64,000 bases of DNA from Rhodococcoides kyotonense (GTDB lineage Bacteria; Actinomycetota; Actinomycetes; Mycobacteriales; Mycobacteriaceae), in assembly GCF_001645385.1 (NCBI RefSeq), contig NZ_LVHI01000011.1:38717-102716 (forward strand), written 5' to 3'. This document shows, piece by piece, positions 31,399 to 39,915 of this stretch. Position 1 is the stretch's first letter. Every line of letters starts with the position of its first letter. The translations under genes were made by a program, and so were the position numbers. A model generated the notes under the pieces. That model ran no database searches, was not told the origin of the DNA, and saw only the letters and a program-made list of their open reading frames with translations.

Positions 31399-31438
31399 GT
31401 GCACGAAAAATGCTCAGTGGCTACATATTTTCGTGCAC
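31399..31438. repeat. 40-bp hairpin element, copy G
   Basis: The layout is again 18-4-18 with GTGCAC ends, but the core is A/T-richer: left arm GTGCACGAAAAATGCTCA, loop GTGG, right arm reverse complement GTGCACGAAAATATGTAG. The outer 11 bp pair perfectly. The right arm supplies the TAG stop of the TetR gene (31421-31423, minus strand). It lies between codirectional minus-strand genes. Confidence 0.75.
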
Positions 31439-31984
31439 GAGTCGCGTCGCGACATCGCGCGCCACGTGGACGGCGTCGTCGCGTGCTCCCGCGGTGCTCA
31501 TGACGACGGCACCCTCGTGGATCAGGGACAGTCGCACCGAGAGTTCGTGGGGCGACGCCAGGCCTGCTTCGGTGGCCAAGCGCTCGAACAGTGCCCGCGT
31601 CCACTCCTTCTCCGAGCGGATGACGTCGAGTGCCGGGTGGTCCGTGCCGCCGTACTCGGCGAACGCGTTGACGAACCCGCATCCGCGGTGGTTGTCGCGC
31701 ATCCACGCGGCCAACGCGTCGTAGACGCCGAGGATGCGCTCGGATCCCGCGGGCAGTGGCTCCAGGTAGTCGAGGACGAAAGCGCACCACCGTTCGAAGC
31801 GCCGCTGCAGGTAGTGCATGACCAGCCCGTCCTTGGATCCGAACCGGTCGTAAAGGGTCTTCTTCGTCGTGCCTGCCTCGTCGGCGATGAGGTCGACGCC
31901 GACAGCACGAATTCCGCGGTCGTAGAACAGCGCGCTGGCGACGGTCAGGATGCGTTCGCCGGCAGGCGTGAGCGCCTTCGTCAT
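31421..31984 (-). CDS. TetR/AcrR-family regulator
   Basis: A 187-residue repressor-type protein. Residues 8-55 form the helix-turn-helix (ALFYDRGIRAVGVDLIADEA; TTKKTLYDRFGSKDGL). The C-terminal domain carries RGCGFVNAFAEYGGTDHPA, as in the YxaF/LmrA-like TetR group. ATG 31984 follows AAGGAG. It is divergent from an EamA transporter with a 14-bp palindrome between them, so it probably represses that transporter and itself. Confidence 0.9.
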   Translation of the reverse strand: MTKALTPAGERILTVASALFYDRGIRAVGVDLIADEAGTTKKTLYDRFGSKDGLVMHYLQRRFERWCAFVLDYLEPLPAGSERILGVYDALAAWMRDNHRGCGFVNAFAEYGGTDHPALDVIRSEKEWTRALFERLATEAGLASPHELSVRLSLIHEGAVVMSTAGARDDAVHVARDVATRLVHENM

Positions 31985-32013
31985 GTGGTCTCCTTCACAG
32001 GTCCACTGCAAGT

Positions 32014-32027
32014 ATACAGACCTGTAT
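32014..32027. promoter_or_regulatory. Probable TetR operator between tetR and eamA
   Basis: ATACAG-AC-CTGTAT is a perfect 6-2-6 inverted repeat. It sits 30 bp from the TetR start and 16 bp from the EamA start, in the 58-bp divergent intergenic region. Its size and position fit a TetR dimer site controlling both genes. Confidence 0.65.
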
Positions 32028-32042
32028 GGTTACCTCGCTGGT

Positions 32043-32951
32043 ATGACTCGAACGGACGTTGTTGCCTCGATCTCTCTCGTGATCCTGTGGAGCTCCGGGT
32101 TCATCGGCGCGGAACTGGGGACGGCCTACACGTCGGCGAACACGCTGTTGGGCTGGCGCTACGTGGTCGCCGTCGTGATCCTGGGGCTGTGGTGCTGGTT
32201 CAGGGGACTGCGCCCGACGTGGACGAGCGTTCGCAGACAGGTGGTGCTCGGCTTCTTCTGTCAGTTCCTCTACCTCGCGTGCATCTTCGCGGGTGTCGCG
32301 GCCGGGGTCCCCGCCGGCACGTCCGCACTGATCGCCGCGATGCAGCCCCTCGTCGTCGCCGCGTTGTCGACGCGTCTGCTCGGCGAGCGGTTCGGGCGAG
32401 AGCGTGCGGTCGCGATGGCCGTCGGCTTCGGCGGGGTGATTCTCGTCGTCGCGGGTGACCTCGGTGGCGGCAGCGCGGCGTGGCCGGCGTATCTGCTCCC
32501 GGTCGTCGGGATGCTCTCGTTGTCCGTCGGCACCGTGCTCGAGCGCAGGATGCAGACGAACGATCCGATCCCCCTCGCGATGTTCGTTCAGGGTGCAGTC
32601 GCGGCGACGTTGTTCATGGCGTGGAACGTCGTCACCGACGACGTGGCGCCTCCCATGACGTCGGGATTCTGGGTGGCCGTCGGGTGGCTGGTCGTGTTGT
32701 CGACGTTCGGCGCGTACGGCGTCTACCTGTTCGTGGTGCGACGCCGCGGCGCGACCACCGCGAGCAGTCTGCTGCTTCTGACGCCCGCGACGACGATGGT
32801 GTGGGCCTTCCTGATGTTCGACGCGCCGATCACGTGGTTGGCGGTGATCGGCGCCTCCGTCGTCTGTGCGCGCGAATATATAGCCCGCTGTACATTCGCG
32901 CTCACGAGGCGCGAAGCGCCGCGACCATCTCGTCCAATTGCTCGACGGTGA
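32043..32951 (+). CDS. EamA/DMT-family transporter with C-terminus replaced by repeat sequence
   Basis: A 302-residue drug/metabolite transporter with two EamA halves. The first nine helices are recognisable (SISLVILWSSGFIGAELG at the start; SLLLLTPATTMVWAFLMF late). After WLAVIGASVV, where helix 10 should continue, the frame enters hairpin element E and then runs antisense through the end of egtE, giving an arginine-rich tail (REAPRPSRPIARR). Helix 10 is therefore cut short. The protein may be impaired, or the tail tolerated. It overlaps convergent egtE by 50 bp. Confidence 0.82.
   Translation: MTRTDVVASISLVILWSSGFIGAELGTAYTSANTLLGWRYVVAVVILGLWCWFRGLRPTWTSVRRQVVLGFFCQFLYLACIFAGVAAGVPAGTSALIAAMQPLVVAALSTRLLGERFGRERAVAMAVGFGGVILVVAGDLGGGSAAWPAYLLPVVGMLSLSVGTVLERRMQTNDPIPLAMFVQGAVAATLFMAWNVVTDDVAPPMTSGFWVAVGWLVVLSTFGAYGVYLFVVRRRGATTASSLLLLTPATTMVWAFLMFDAPITWLAVIGASVVCAREYIARCTFALTRREAPRPSRPIARR
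32866..32905. repeat. 40-bp hairpin element, copy E (inside the eamA frame)
   Basis: The left arm GTGCGCGCGAATATATAG, loop CCCG and right arm reverse complement GTGAGCGCGAATGTACAG pair at 15 of 18 positions. Unlike other copies it is translated as part of the EamA frame. The minus-strand stop of egtE (32902-32904) lies in its right end. Confidence 0.88.
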
Positions 32952-34071
32952 CGAAGTAGTGCGGCGACGCCCGGACGACGGCGTCGAGTCCACGCTGTGT
33001 CATGTCGACGAGCGTCGAACGCCGATGGCTGACGGTGACCGTCACGTTTCGCTGAGCGAGGGCATCGCGTACGTCGATCGGCGCCTTGCCGTCGACGGTG
33101 AACGAGACGATGCCGCTCTTGCGCTCACCGAGGTCGTGCACGGTCACCCCGCCCACACCACGCAGCGCCGCGCGCAGATACTCGGCGCGTTCGACGACGG
33201 CTTCCTGGACGTCGTCGATGCCGATGTCGAGCAGATAGTCGACGGCAGTACCCAACGCCAGCCGGGCCGCGACGTCGCATTCCCAGAACTCGAAGCGCGT
33301 CACGTCGGGCGCGAGCCGGAAGTCGTTCTCGCCCGTCCACTGCGCGCTGTGCAGGTCGAGAGCGGGCGGTTCGAGGGTCGTCGCCAACTCGGGACGCATG
33401 TACAGAAATCCGGTGCCGCGCGGTCCTCGCAACCACTTTCGACCGGTCGCGCTGAGTGCGTCGACGCCGAGTTCGTCGACGTCGACGCGTATCTGGCCGA
33501 TCGACTGGCACGCATCGAGCAGTACGAGCGCGTCGTGGCGGTGAGCCAGTTCGGCGACCTCACGCGCCGGATTGACCAATCCACCGTTGGTCGGTGCATG
33601 CACGAGCGAGACGACGCGGACGGAATCGTCGAGCATCTTCTCGAACGCGTCGAGGTCGATCTGCCCGCTCGGATCGCTCGGCACGAACTCGACGACGGCT
33701 CCGACAGCCTCGGCCCGCTGCAGCGCCGCGATCGCGTTGCTCGCGTACTCGACCTCGCACAGCAGCACGCGGTCGCCCTCGGCCAGCGGGATCGAATAGA
33801 AGAAATCGCTCCACGCGCGAGTTGCGCTGTCGCTCAACGCAATGTCCGACGCGTGTGCTCCGATCAACGTCGCGATCGAACTCTTGACGCCCGCGAGATC
33901 GGACATGCGTTCGTTCGCTGCCCGGTAGCCGCCGACCTCCGCTTCCCGACGCAGATGCGCGACGGCGGTCTCGACGACCGGTGTCGGTGGGAGCGAGGAT
34001 CCTGCGCTGTCGAGGAACACGGTGGTCTCCGCGGCAGGGGTATCGCGACGGATTCGGTCCAGGTCGAACAT
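32902..34071 (-). CDS. egtE: Ergothioneine biosynthesis PLP-dependent C-S lyase EgtE
   Basis: A 389-residue aminotransferase class V enzyme that cleaves the sulfoxide intermediate to ergothioneine. DSAGSSLPPTPVVE is at the N-terminus, LVLLDACQSIGQIRVD holds the PLP-binding Asp, and SATGRKWLRGPRGTGFL holds the Schiff-base Lys. It is divergent from egtA across 160 bp. In many actinobacteria egtE is the last gene of the operon, so this orientation is a local variation. Confidence 0.93.
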   Translation of the reverse strand: MFDLDRIRRDTPAAETTVFLDSAGSSLPPTPVVETAVAHLRREAEVGGYRAANERMSDLAGVKSSIATLIGAHASDIALSDSATRAWSDFFYSIPLAEGDRVLLCEVEYASNAIAALQRAEAVGAVVEFVPSDPSGQIDLDAFEKMLDDSVRVVSLVHAPTNGGLVNPAREVAELAHRHDALVLLDACQSIGQIRVDVDELGVDALSATGRKWLRGPRGTGFLYMRPELATTLEPPALDLHSAQWTGENDFRLAPDVTRFEFWECDVAARLALGTAVDYLLDIGIDDVQEAVVERAEYLRAALRGVGGVTVHDLGERKSGIVSFTVDGKAPIDVRDALAQRNVTVTVSHRRSTLVDMTQRGLDAVVRASPHYFVTVEQLDEMVAALRAS

Positions 34072-34231
34072 CTCGGCGCCTTCCGGAGACGGTATTTGTC
34101 GGTGCGCTGTGGTGAACTCGTGGCTAGTGTCGAAGACAGGCTTTCACACGGGAAGCCGTTCGGGCGCCAACGGCCCGCGCGTTTTCGGTGATACCACCCG
34201 GGGTAGTGGGGACGAGAGCTAGGAGGCTCCC

Positions 34232-35464
34232 ATGTCGTCCAACGAGAAGTCCCTCGAATTGAGTTCGCGCCCAGCGGCAGAAGCATATGTCGCAAGTGTC
34301 TGTTTCAAACTCGGTCCACCGCAGCTCATCGGTGCCGAATTGGAATTTCTGACGCACACTGCCGACGGCGACAGGCCGTCTCTCGACCATCTCGCGACCG
34401 CTCTGGGAGAGTTCGCGCCGCGCAGCATCTCACCTGATTCACCCGCCTCGCCTCTGCCGGGCGGAAGCGCCGTCACCATCGAACCGGGCGGCCAGATAGA
34501 ACTTTCCAGCTCGCCGTTCGCTTCGGTGCGCGAACTACAGGACGCAGTCGATTCCGACGCCCTCCACGTCGAGGACCTGCTCCGCACTCACGGCGTCGCC
34601 CTCTCGTCGATTCCCGCGGACACCGAGCGTGCCGCGAGGCGCCTTCTGGTTCTGCCGCGTTACTGCGCGATGGAGAACCGCTTCACCACCATCGGCCCGT
34701 TCGGCAAACTGATGATGTGCAACACCGCCGCGACGCAGATCAGCGTCGACGCCGGGGCGGACCGCGCCGACGTCACGCGCAGGTGGCAGATGCTCGAGGC
34801 CATCGGTCCTGCATTCGTCGCGGCCTTCGCGTGTTCGCCGCAGCTGCACGGCGCGCCGGACGACGGGTGGGCGTCGCAACGCATGCGCACGTGGCTGGAA
34901 TTGGACGGCTCGCGCACCGACGTCCCGAGCACCGGTGACCCCATGACCGACTACGCAGCCTGGGCCGTCGACGTGCCGTTGCTGTGTATTCGCGGGGAGA
35001 CCGAGAACTGGGAGGCCCCGGAGGGAATGTCGTTCGCGGACTGGATCGCCGACGAAGCACCGATCGGCCGCCGTCCCACCGAAGCCGACCTGGACTACCA
35101 CCTCACGACGCTGTTTCCGCACGTACGGGCATGCGGGCATCTCGAGATCCGATATCTCGACGCGCAGCCGGACAACCAGTGGGTCGTTCCCGCCGCCGCG
35201 TTCGACGCGTTGTTGTCCAGCCCGGCCGTCACCGACGCGGCCTGTTCGATTGCAGGTCCGACGTCGGGCCGGTGGACGGACGCAGCCCGGGTCGGCCTCG
35301 CCGACGCCGAATTCCGGCACGGGGCCGAGGATGTGCTGCGCCTCGCCGCCGAACATTCCGTCGAGTACGGCGAGATGCTCATGCTCACCGCCGAGCGATG
35401 TCGCCGCGGCGAAACACCGACGTCGACCGTTCCGAGACGTTCGACCGACAGGGAGCCGGTATGA
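34232..35464 (+). CDS. egtA: Glutamate-cysteine ligase EgtA
   Basis: A 410-residue GCS2-type ligase making gamma-glutamylcysteine, the sulfur donor for ergothioneine. IGAELEFLTHTADGDRPS is the N-terminal glutamate-binding block, followed by PGGQIELSSSPF, RYCAMENRFTTIGPFGKLMM, and LEIRYLDAQPDNQWVVP near the C-terminus. ATG 34232 follows AGGAGGCTCCC. It heads the egtABCD operon and overlaps egtB by 4 bp (ATGA). Confidence 0.95.
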   Translation: MSSNEKSLELSSRPAAEAYVASVCFKLGPPQLIGAELEFLTHTADGDRPSLDHLATALGEFAPRSISPDSPASPLPGGSAVTIEPGGQIELSSSPFASVRELQDAVDSDALHVEDLLRTHGVALSSIPADTERAARRLLVLPRYCAMENRFTTIGPFGKLMMCNTAATQISVDAGADRADVTRRWQMLEAIGPAFVAAFACSPQLHGAPDDGWASQRMRTWLELDGSRTDVPSTGDPMTDYAAWAVDVPLLCIRGETENWEAPEGMSFADWIADEAPIGRRPTEADLDYHLTTLFPHVRACGHLEIRYLDAQPDNQWVVPAAAFDALLSSPAVTDAACSIAGPTSGRWTDAARVGLADAEFRHGAEDVLRLAAEHSVEYGEMLMLTAERCRRGETPTSTVPRRSTDREPV

Positions 35465-36768
35465 CCGAGACCGAGCAGCTGAGAAGTGCCGTCGAGAAGG
35501 TCCTGACGCGCAGCCGGGCCCGCAGCGAAGCCCTCACTCAGTGCGTCGACGAGACGGATCTGATCGCACAGCATTCGCCGCTGATGAGCCCACTGGTGTG
35601 GGACCTCGCGCATATCGGCAACCAGGAAGAGCTCTGGCTGGTTCGCGACGTCGGTGGCCGTGAGCCGGTGCGCCGCGACATCGACGAACTGTACGACGCG
35701 TTCAAGCACTCCAGGTCGAGCCGGCCGTCGCTACCGCTTCTGACGCCCGACGAAGCGCGCGCGTACGTCTCGACGGTGCGCGACAAGGTGTGGGACGTGC
35801 TCGACACCAGCCCGCTGGACGGCCGTCGACTCGAACGCGACGGGTTCGCGTTCGGCATGGTCGCGCAGCACGAACAGCAGCACGACGAGACGATGTTGGC
35901 GACGCATCAGTTGCGCGTCGGCCCTGCGGTGCTGACGGCGCCTCCGCCCCCGCCGGCCCGTGTGCCCGCGTCGGGGGAGGTCGTCGTCGCAGGTGGGGAG
36001 TTCACGATGGGGACCTCGCTCGACCCGTGGGCGCTCGACAACGAACGGCCTGCACATTCGACTTACGTGCCGTCGTTCGCGATCGACGTCGCCCCTGTCA
36101 CCAACGCTCAGTACGCCGCGTTCATCGATGCGGGCGGCTACGAACGGCCCGAACTGTGGAGCGAACGCGGCTGGGCGCATCGGACTGCCGAGAAGCTGCA
36201 GGCACCGCAGTTCTGGGAGCGCGACTCGGGCGGTGCGTGGTGGCGTCGGGCGTTCGGTGTCTCGGCGCAGGTACGTCCGGATCAGCCCGTCGTGCACGTG
36301 TGCTTCTTCGAGGCCGAGGCGTATGCGCGCTGGGCAGGCAAGCGTCTGCCCACCGAGGCCGAGTGGGAGAAGGCCGCGCGGTTCGACCCGACGACGGGGA
36401 CAGTGCGCAAGTACCCGTGGGGCGACGCCGAACCCAGCGAGGCGCACGCCAACCTCGGTCAACGACATCTCGAGCCGGCCGACGTCGGCGCCTACCCGGC
36501 AGGGGCGTCGGCGCAGGGCGTGCAGCAGCTGATCGGCGACGTCTGGGAGTGGACGTCGTCGAGCTTCGAGCCGTATCCGGGATTCGAGGCGTTCCCGTAC
36601 GCGGAGTACTCCGAGGTGTTCTGGAGTGGGGACTATCGCGTGCTGCGCGGTGGTTCCTTCGGCACCGACGAGGTCGCCTGCCGCGGCACGTTCCGCAACT
36701 GGGACCACCCGATTCGCAGGCAGATATTCTCCGGAATCCGCTGTGCGCGAGACGTCGTCGATGTGTAG
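35461..36768 (+). CDS. egtB: Ergothioneine sulfoxide synthase EgtB
   Basis: A 435-residue non-heme iron enzyme joining gamma-glutamylcysteine to hercynine with O2. The N-terminal DinB-like domain carries the iron ligands His51 (DLAHIGNQEE) and His137/His141 (AQHEQQHDET), the HX3HXE arrangement. The C-terminal formylglycine-generating-enzyme-like domain begins about residue 175 (VAGGEFTMGT) and includes VWEWTSSSFEPYPG and VLRGGSFGTDE. It overlaps egtA by 4 bp and egtC by 8 bp. Confidence 0.96.
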   Translation: MTETEQLRSAVEKVLTRSRARSEALTQCVDETDLIAQHSPLMSPLVWDLAHIGNQEELWLVRDVGGREPVRRDIDELYDAFKHSRSSRPSLPLLTPDEARAYVSTVRDKVWDVLDTSPLDGRRLERDGFAFGMVAQHEQQHDETMLATHQLRVGPAVLTAPPPPPARVPASGEVVVAGGEFTMGTSLDPWALDNERPAHSTYVPSFAIDVAPVTNAQYAAFIDAGGYERPELWSERGWAHRTAEKLQAPQFWERDSGGAWWRRAFGVSAQVRPDQPVVHVCFFEAEAYARWAGKRLPTEAEWEKAARFDPTTGTVRKYPWGDAEPSEAHANLGQRHLEPADVGAYPAGASAQGVQQLIGDVWEWTSSSFEPYPGFEAFPYAEYSEVFWSGDYRVLRGGSFGTDEVACRGTFRNWDHPIRRQIFSGIRCARDVVDV

Positions 36769-37492
36769 GCATCTGGGCTATCTCGGGCCCCTCCGTGGGG
36801 TCGGTGACGTACTGACGGCCGGTTCCCATTCTCTGCGTGTGCAGTCCTACGCACCGAAGGACATGCGCGGCGGGGGAACCATCAATGCCGACGGTTTCGG
36901 TGCCGCGTGGTGGGGTCGAGGTGGTGTGTCCTCCTACCGCAATGCGATGCCGATCTGGTCCGATCCTGCCGTCGACGACGTTCTGGCCGGCGTCGAATCC
37001 ACGGCGGTCGTCGCCGCAGTACGGTCCGCGACGGTCGGCATGCCGGTCGAACGCAGCGCCTGCGCGCCGTTCACCGACGACACCTGGGCCTTCAGCCACA
37101 ACGGGGTCGTGTTCGGGTTTCCCGAGGTACTGGTCGAACTCGCGTCCGAGGTCCCGACGCTCGATCTGTTGACGCTGCCCGCTCCGACGGATTCCGCCGC
37201 ATTGTGGGTCATCCTGAGGCACCTCCTGCGCGACCACGAACCCGAGAAGGCCCTGCGTGAGTTGGCATCCCGGGTTCAGGCCGCGTCGCCGAAACCTCGG
37301 CTCAATCTCCTTCTCGGCGACGGCCGAACCCTGTACGCCACCACCATGTATCACTCGCTCGCGGTGTTGGACACCGGCGACTCCGTCACCGTGGCGTCCG
37401 AACCGCTCGACGACAACCCCGCGTGGACCCCGATCGGCGATCACCAATTCGTGTGCGCTCGACCGGGTCACATCGACATCACCGATCTTTGA
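36761..37492 (+). CDS. egtC: Gamma-glutamyl-hercynylcysteine sulfoxide hydrolase EgtC
   Basis: A 243-residue Ntn-type amidohydrolase removing glutamate from the EgtB product. The N-terminus MCRHLGYLGP exposes the nucleophilic Cys2 after Met removal, which fixes the start at 36761. NADGFGAAWWGRGGVSSYR and FSHNGVVFGFP are class II glutamine-amidotransferase motifs. The start overlaps the egtB stop by 8 bp and egtD begins 13 bp downstream. Confidence 0.95.
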   Translation: MCRHLGYLGPLRGVGDVLTAGSHSLRVQSYAPKDMRGGGTINADGFGAAWWGRGGVSSYRNAMPIWSDPAVDDVLAGVESTAVVAAVRSATVGMPVERSACAPFTDDTWAFSHNGVVFGFPEVLVELASEVPTLDLLTLPAPTDSAALWVILRHLLRDHEPEKALRELASRVQAASPKPRLNLLLGDGRTLYATTMYHSLAVLDTGDSVTVASEPLDDNPAWTPIGDHQFVCARPGHIDITDL

Positions 37493-37505
37493 CCGAAGGA
37501 GACCC

Positions 37506-38498
37506 ATGTCCGACACCGCGCTCGACGTCCACATCTCGCCGGAACGGCTGCTCGACGATCTACGCGCCGATGTGCGGCAGGGTCTGACGGCGTCGCCGAA
37601 GTGGTTGTCGCCCAAATGGTTCTACGATGCCGCGGGCAGCGAGCTGTTCGAGCAGATCACCGAACTCCCCGAATACTTCCCGACCCGCACCGAGCGTGCT
37701 CTCATCAAAGCGCACGCGTACGACATCGCCGAGCGCACCGACGCCGCGATTCTCGTCGAGCTCGGTTCCGGCTCGTCGGACAAGACCCGTCTGCTGCTTG
37801 CCGCCGGAACGAAGCACGGCTCGCTGCGCAAGTACGTTCCGCAGGACGTGTCTCCGTCCGCGTTGACGGGAGCGATCGAGCAGCTCTCGCAGGAGTTTCC
37901 CGCGCTCGAGATACAGGGGATCGTCAGCGATTTCACCGACACGCTGCACAACCTGCCTGCCGACGGACGTCGGACCATCGCATTCCTGGGCGGCACGCTC
38001 GGCAATCTCGTGCCCGACGAGAGAGCGATCTTTCTCGCCGACATCGCGCAGGCACTCGTCGCCGACGAATTCCTCGTTCTGGGAGTGGGTTTGGTGATCG
38101 ATCCCGACGTTCTCGTTCCGGCGTACGACGACTCGATCGGCACCACGGCCGAATTCAATCGGAACGTGTTGTCGGTACTCAACTCTCGCCTGGGTGCCGA
38201 CTTCGATCCCGAGAAGTTCGAGCACGTCGCTCTGTGGAACTCCGAGGCCGAGTGGATCGAGATGCGCCTTCGTGCCAAGGGAACACAGCACGTCCGGATC
38301 GACGATCTCGATCTGGACGTCACCTTCGAGGACGGCGAAGAGCTGCGGACGGAGATCTCGGCGAAGTTCAGGCGCGACGGTATCGAGCAGGAACTCGTCG
38401 ACGCGGGCTTCCGCATCGACGAGTTCTGGACCGATCCGCAGGATCGATTCGCGTTGATCCTTGCGCGAAGGGCGCCTTCGGCGCCTGTGCGCGGATAG
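37506..38498 (+). CDS. egtD: Histidine Nalpha-trimethyltransferase EgtD
   Basis: A 330-residue SAM enzyme making hercynine from histidine, the first step of ergothioneine synthesis. KWFYDAAGSELFEQITELPE is the family start region, ILVELGSGSSDKTRLLL the SAM motif, and IAFLGGTLGNLVPDE the post-motif block. ATG 37506 follows GAAGGAGACCC. Its TAG stop at 38496-38498 falls inside hairpin element J, so the last two codons belong to the repeat. Confidence 0.96.
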   Translation: MSDTALDVHISPERLLDDLRADVRQGLTASPKWLSPKWFYDAAGSELFEQITELPEYFPTRTERALIKAHAYDIAERTDAAILVELGSGSSDKTRLLLAAGTKHGSLRKYVPQDVSPSALTGAIEQLSQEFPALEIQGIVSDFTDTLHNLPADGRRTIAFLGGTLGNLVPDERAIFLADIAQALVADEFLVLGVGLVIDPDVLVPAYDDSIGTTAEFNRNVLSVLNSRLGADFDPEKFEHVALWNSEAEWIEMRLRAKGTQHVRIDDLDLDVTFEDGEELRTEISAKFRRDGIEQELVDAGFRIDEFWTDPQDRFALILARRAPSAPVRG

Positions 38499-38526
38499 CT
38501 GGCCTGGGCTACGACTTTCCATGCAC
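38487..38526. repeat. 40-bp hairpin element, copy J (degenerate)
   Basis: A 40-bp unit with GTGCG and TGCAC ends: left arm GTGCGCGGATAGCTGGCC, loop TGGG, right arm reverse complement GTGCATGGAAAGTCGTAG. Only about half the bases pair. It is placed in the family because of its exact length, ends, embedded stop (egtD TAG) and position between convergent egtD and the ABC permease. Confidence 0.55.
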
Positions 38527-38532
38527 GGGTGG

Positions 38533-39915
38533 CTATGCCTCACTCAGCGCGACAACCGGCGAGATCCTGGTGGCTCGACGCGACGGGACCAGCGATGCGA
38601 CGAGGGCGAGCACTGCGGCGCACAGCACCGTCCCCGCGATGACGGCCCACGGGAGTGTCGGCACCGTGATGCCCGACTGCGCGATCGACCCCAGCAGCGA
38701 CTGCGCCGCGGCCCACCCGTAGACGATGCCGAGCAGCAGCCCGAACCCCATCGATGCGATCACCATCTGCGCGCTCTCGGACACGATCATGCTGCGAATC
38801 TGCTTGCGCGTGAAGCCGAGTGCGCGCAACAGCCCCAGCTCGCGGGTCCGCTGCATGACGCTGAGCGACAAGTTGTTCACCATTCCGACCGCGGCGATCA
38901 CACCGGAGAACCCGATCAAGCCGGTCATGATACCGACGGTCACGGTCAGAACCTGATCGAGCGACTCGGCACTGAACTCGTTCTCGAGCATCGAACGGTA
39001 GCTGTACATCGCGACGGAGAACGTCACCACCAGCGTCACCCCGATCAGCAGACCCAGCGCGGTGCGCGTACTCCGTTCGGGGTACCGCGTGGCGTTGGCT
39101 GACGCCAGCCGCGCCGACGGCGAGGCTCCGAACAGTCGACCCACCACCCGCAGCAACCACGGCACGATCCGACGCGCACCCACCATGACTCCCGTGAACG
39201 ACGCGGCCCCGCCGGCGAACGCAACGAGAACACCTGCGGGCGTGACGGTTCCGACGACGACACCCAGGCCGAGCAGAATCACGCCTCCCGCGATCAGGAC
39301 GATCGCCGACGCCGTACGCGCGGTGCGTCGTGGCGCACTGCCTCCTGGCACGTCGACGACGGCCCCGGTGGCCTGGATCGGCGTGACGTCCAGTACCCGT
39401 TTCGCCCCGATGTACGACGCGGCCCACGTGGTTCCGACGACGATGACGACGGGCGTCGCAACAAGGGGCTGAACCGTCGTGTAGGCGACGTCGGGCAGCT
39501 TGCCGGAAGACACGGCAATCGCCCGCGCGAGGTGGCTGGATGCGACGCCCACCACGAGTCCGACTGCCGCTCCGAAGAATCCGACGGACAGTCCTTCGCG
39601 CGACACCGAACGGCGTAGCTCGCGGCCGGACGCGCCCAGAAGTCGGAGCAACGCAATGGTTTTGGTGCGTCCCGCCACGATGGTCCCGAAGGTGTTGGCC
39701 GTGACGACCGCAGCAACGTACAACGCCAGCAGAATGAAGACCATGGCGACGCAGTACAGTGCGATCGCGACCGAGCCCTCGCCGTCGTCCCCGAAGATGT
39801 CGAGCAGGAACGCCGTCGCCTGGATCAGGACGACACCGAAGAACGACGCCAACGCCGTCACCAGAATGCTCGCACCGTGCTCTCGTCGTCCGGACGAGTT
39901 CGTCATCGCCCTCAT
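38533..39915 (-). CDS. FtsX-type ABC transporter permease
   Basis: A 460-residue permease with about ten helices, arranged as two FtsX-like units (ALYVAAVVTANTFGTIVAGRTK and a second with MQRTRELGLLRALGFTRKQI). Both carry the coupling motif RTRELGLLRALG-like, here RTKTIALLRLLGASGRELRR in the first. The large extracytoplasmic loops of MacB are absent, giving a compact protein. ATG 39915 overlaps the ATPase stop (ATGA). With the ATPase it forms a putative peptide or lipid exporter, probably under the adjacent two-component system. Confidence 0.9.
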   Translation of the reverse strand: MRAMTNSSGRREHGASILVTALASFFGVVLIQATAFLLDIFGDDGEGSVAIALYCVAMVFILLALYVAAVVTANTFGTIVAGRTKTIALLRLLGASGRELRRSVSREGLSVGFFGAAVGLVVGVASSHLARAIAVSSGKLPDVAYTTVQPLVATPVVIVVGTTWAASYIGAKRVLDVTPIQATGAVVDVPGGSAPRRTARTASAIVLIAGGVILLGLGVVVGTVTPAGVLVAFAGGAASFTGVMVGARRIVPWLLRVVGRLFGASPSARLASANATRYPERSTRTALGLLIGVTLVVTFSVAMYSYRSMLENEFSAESLDQVLTVTVGIMTGLIGFSGVIAAVGMVNNLSLSVMQRTRELGLLRALGFTRKQIRSMIVSESAQMVIASMGFGLLLGIVYGWAAAQSLLGSIAQSGITVPTLPWAVIAGTVLCAAVLALVASLVPSRRATRISPVVALSEA

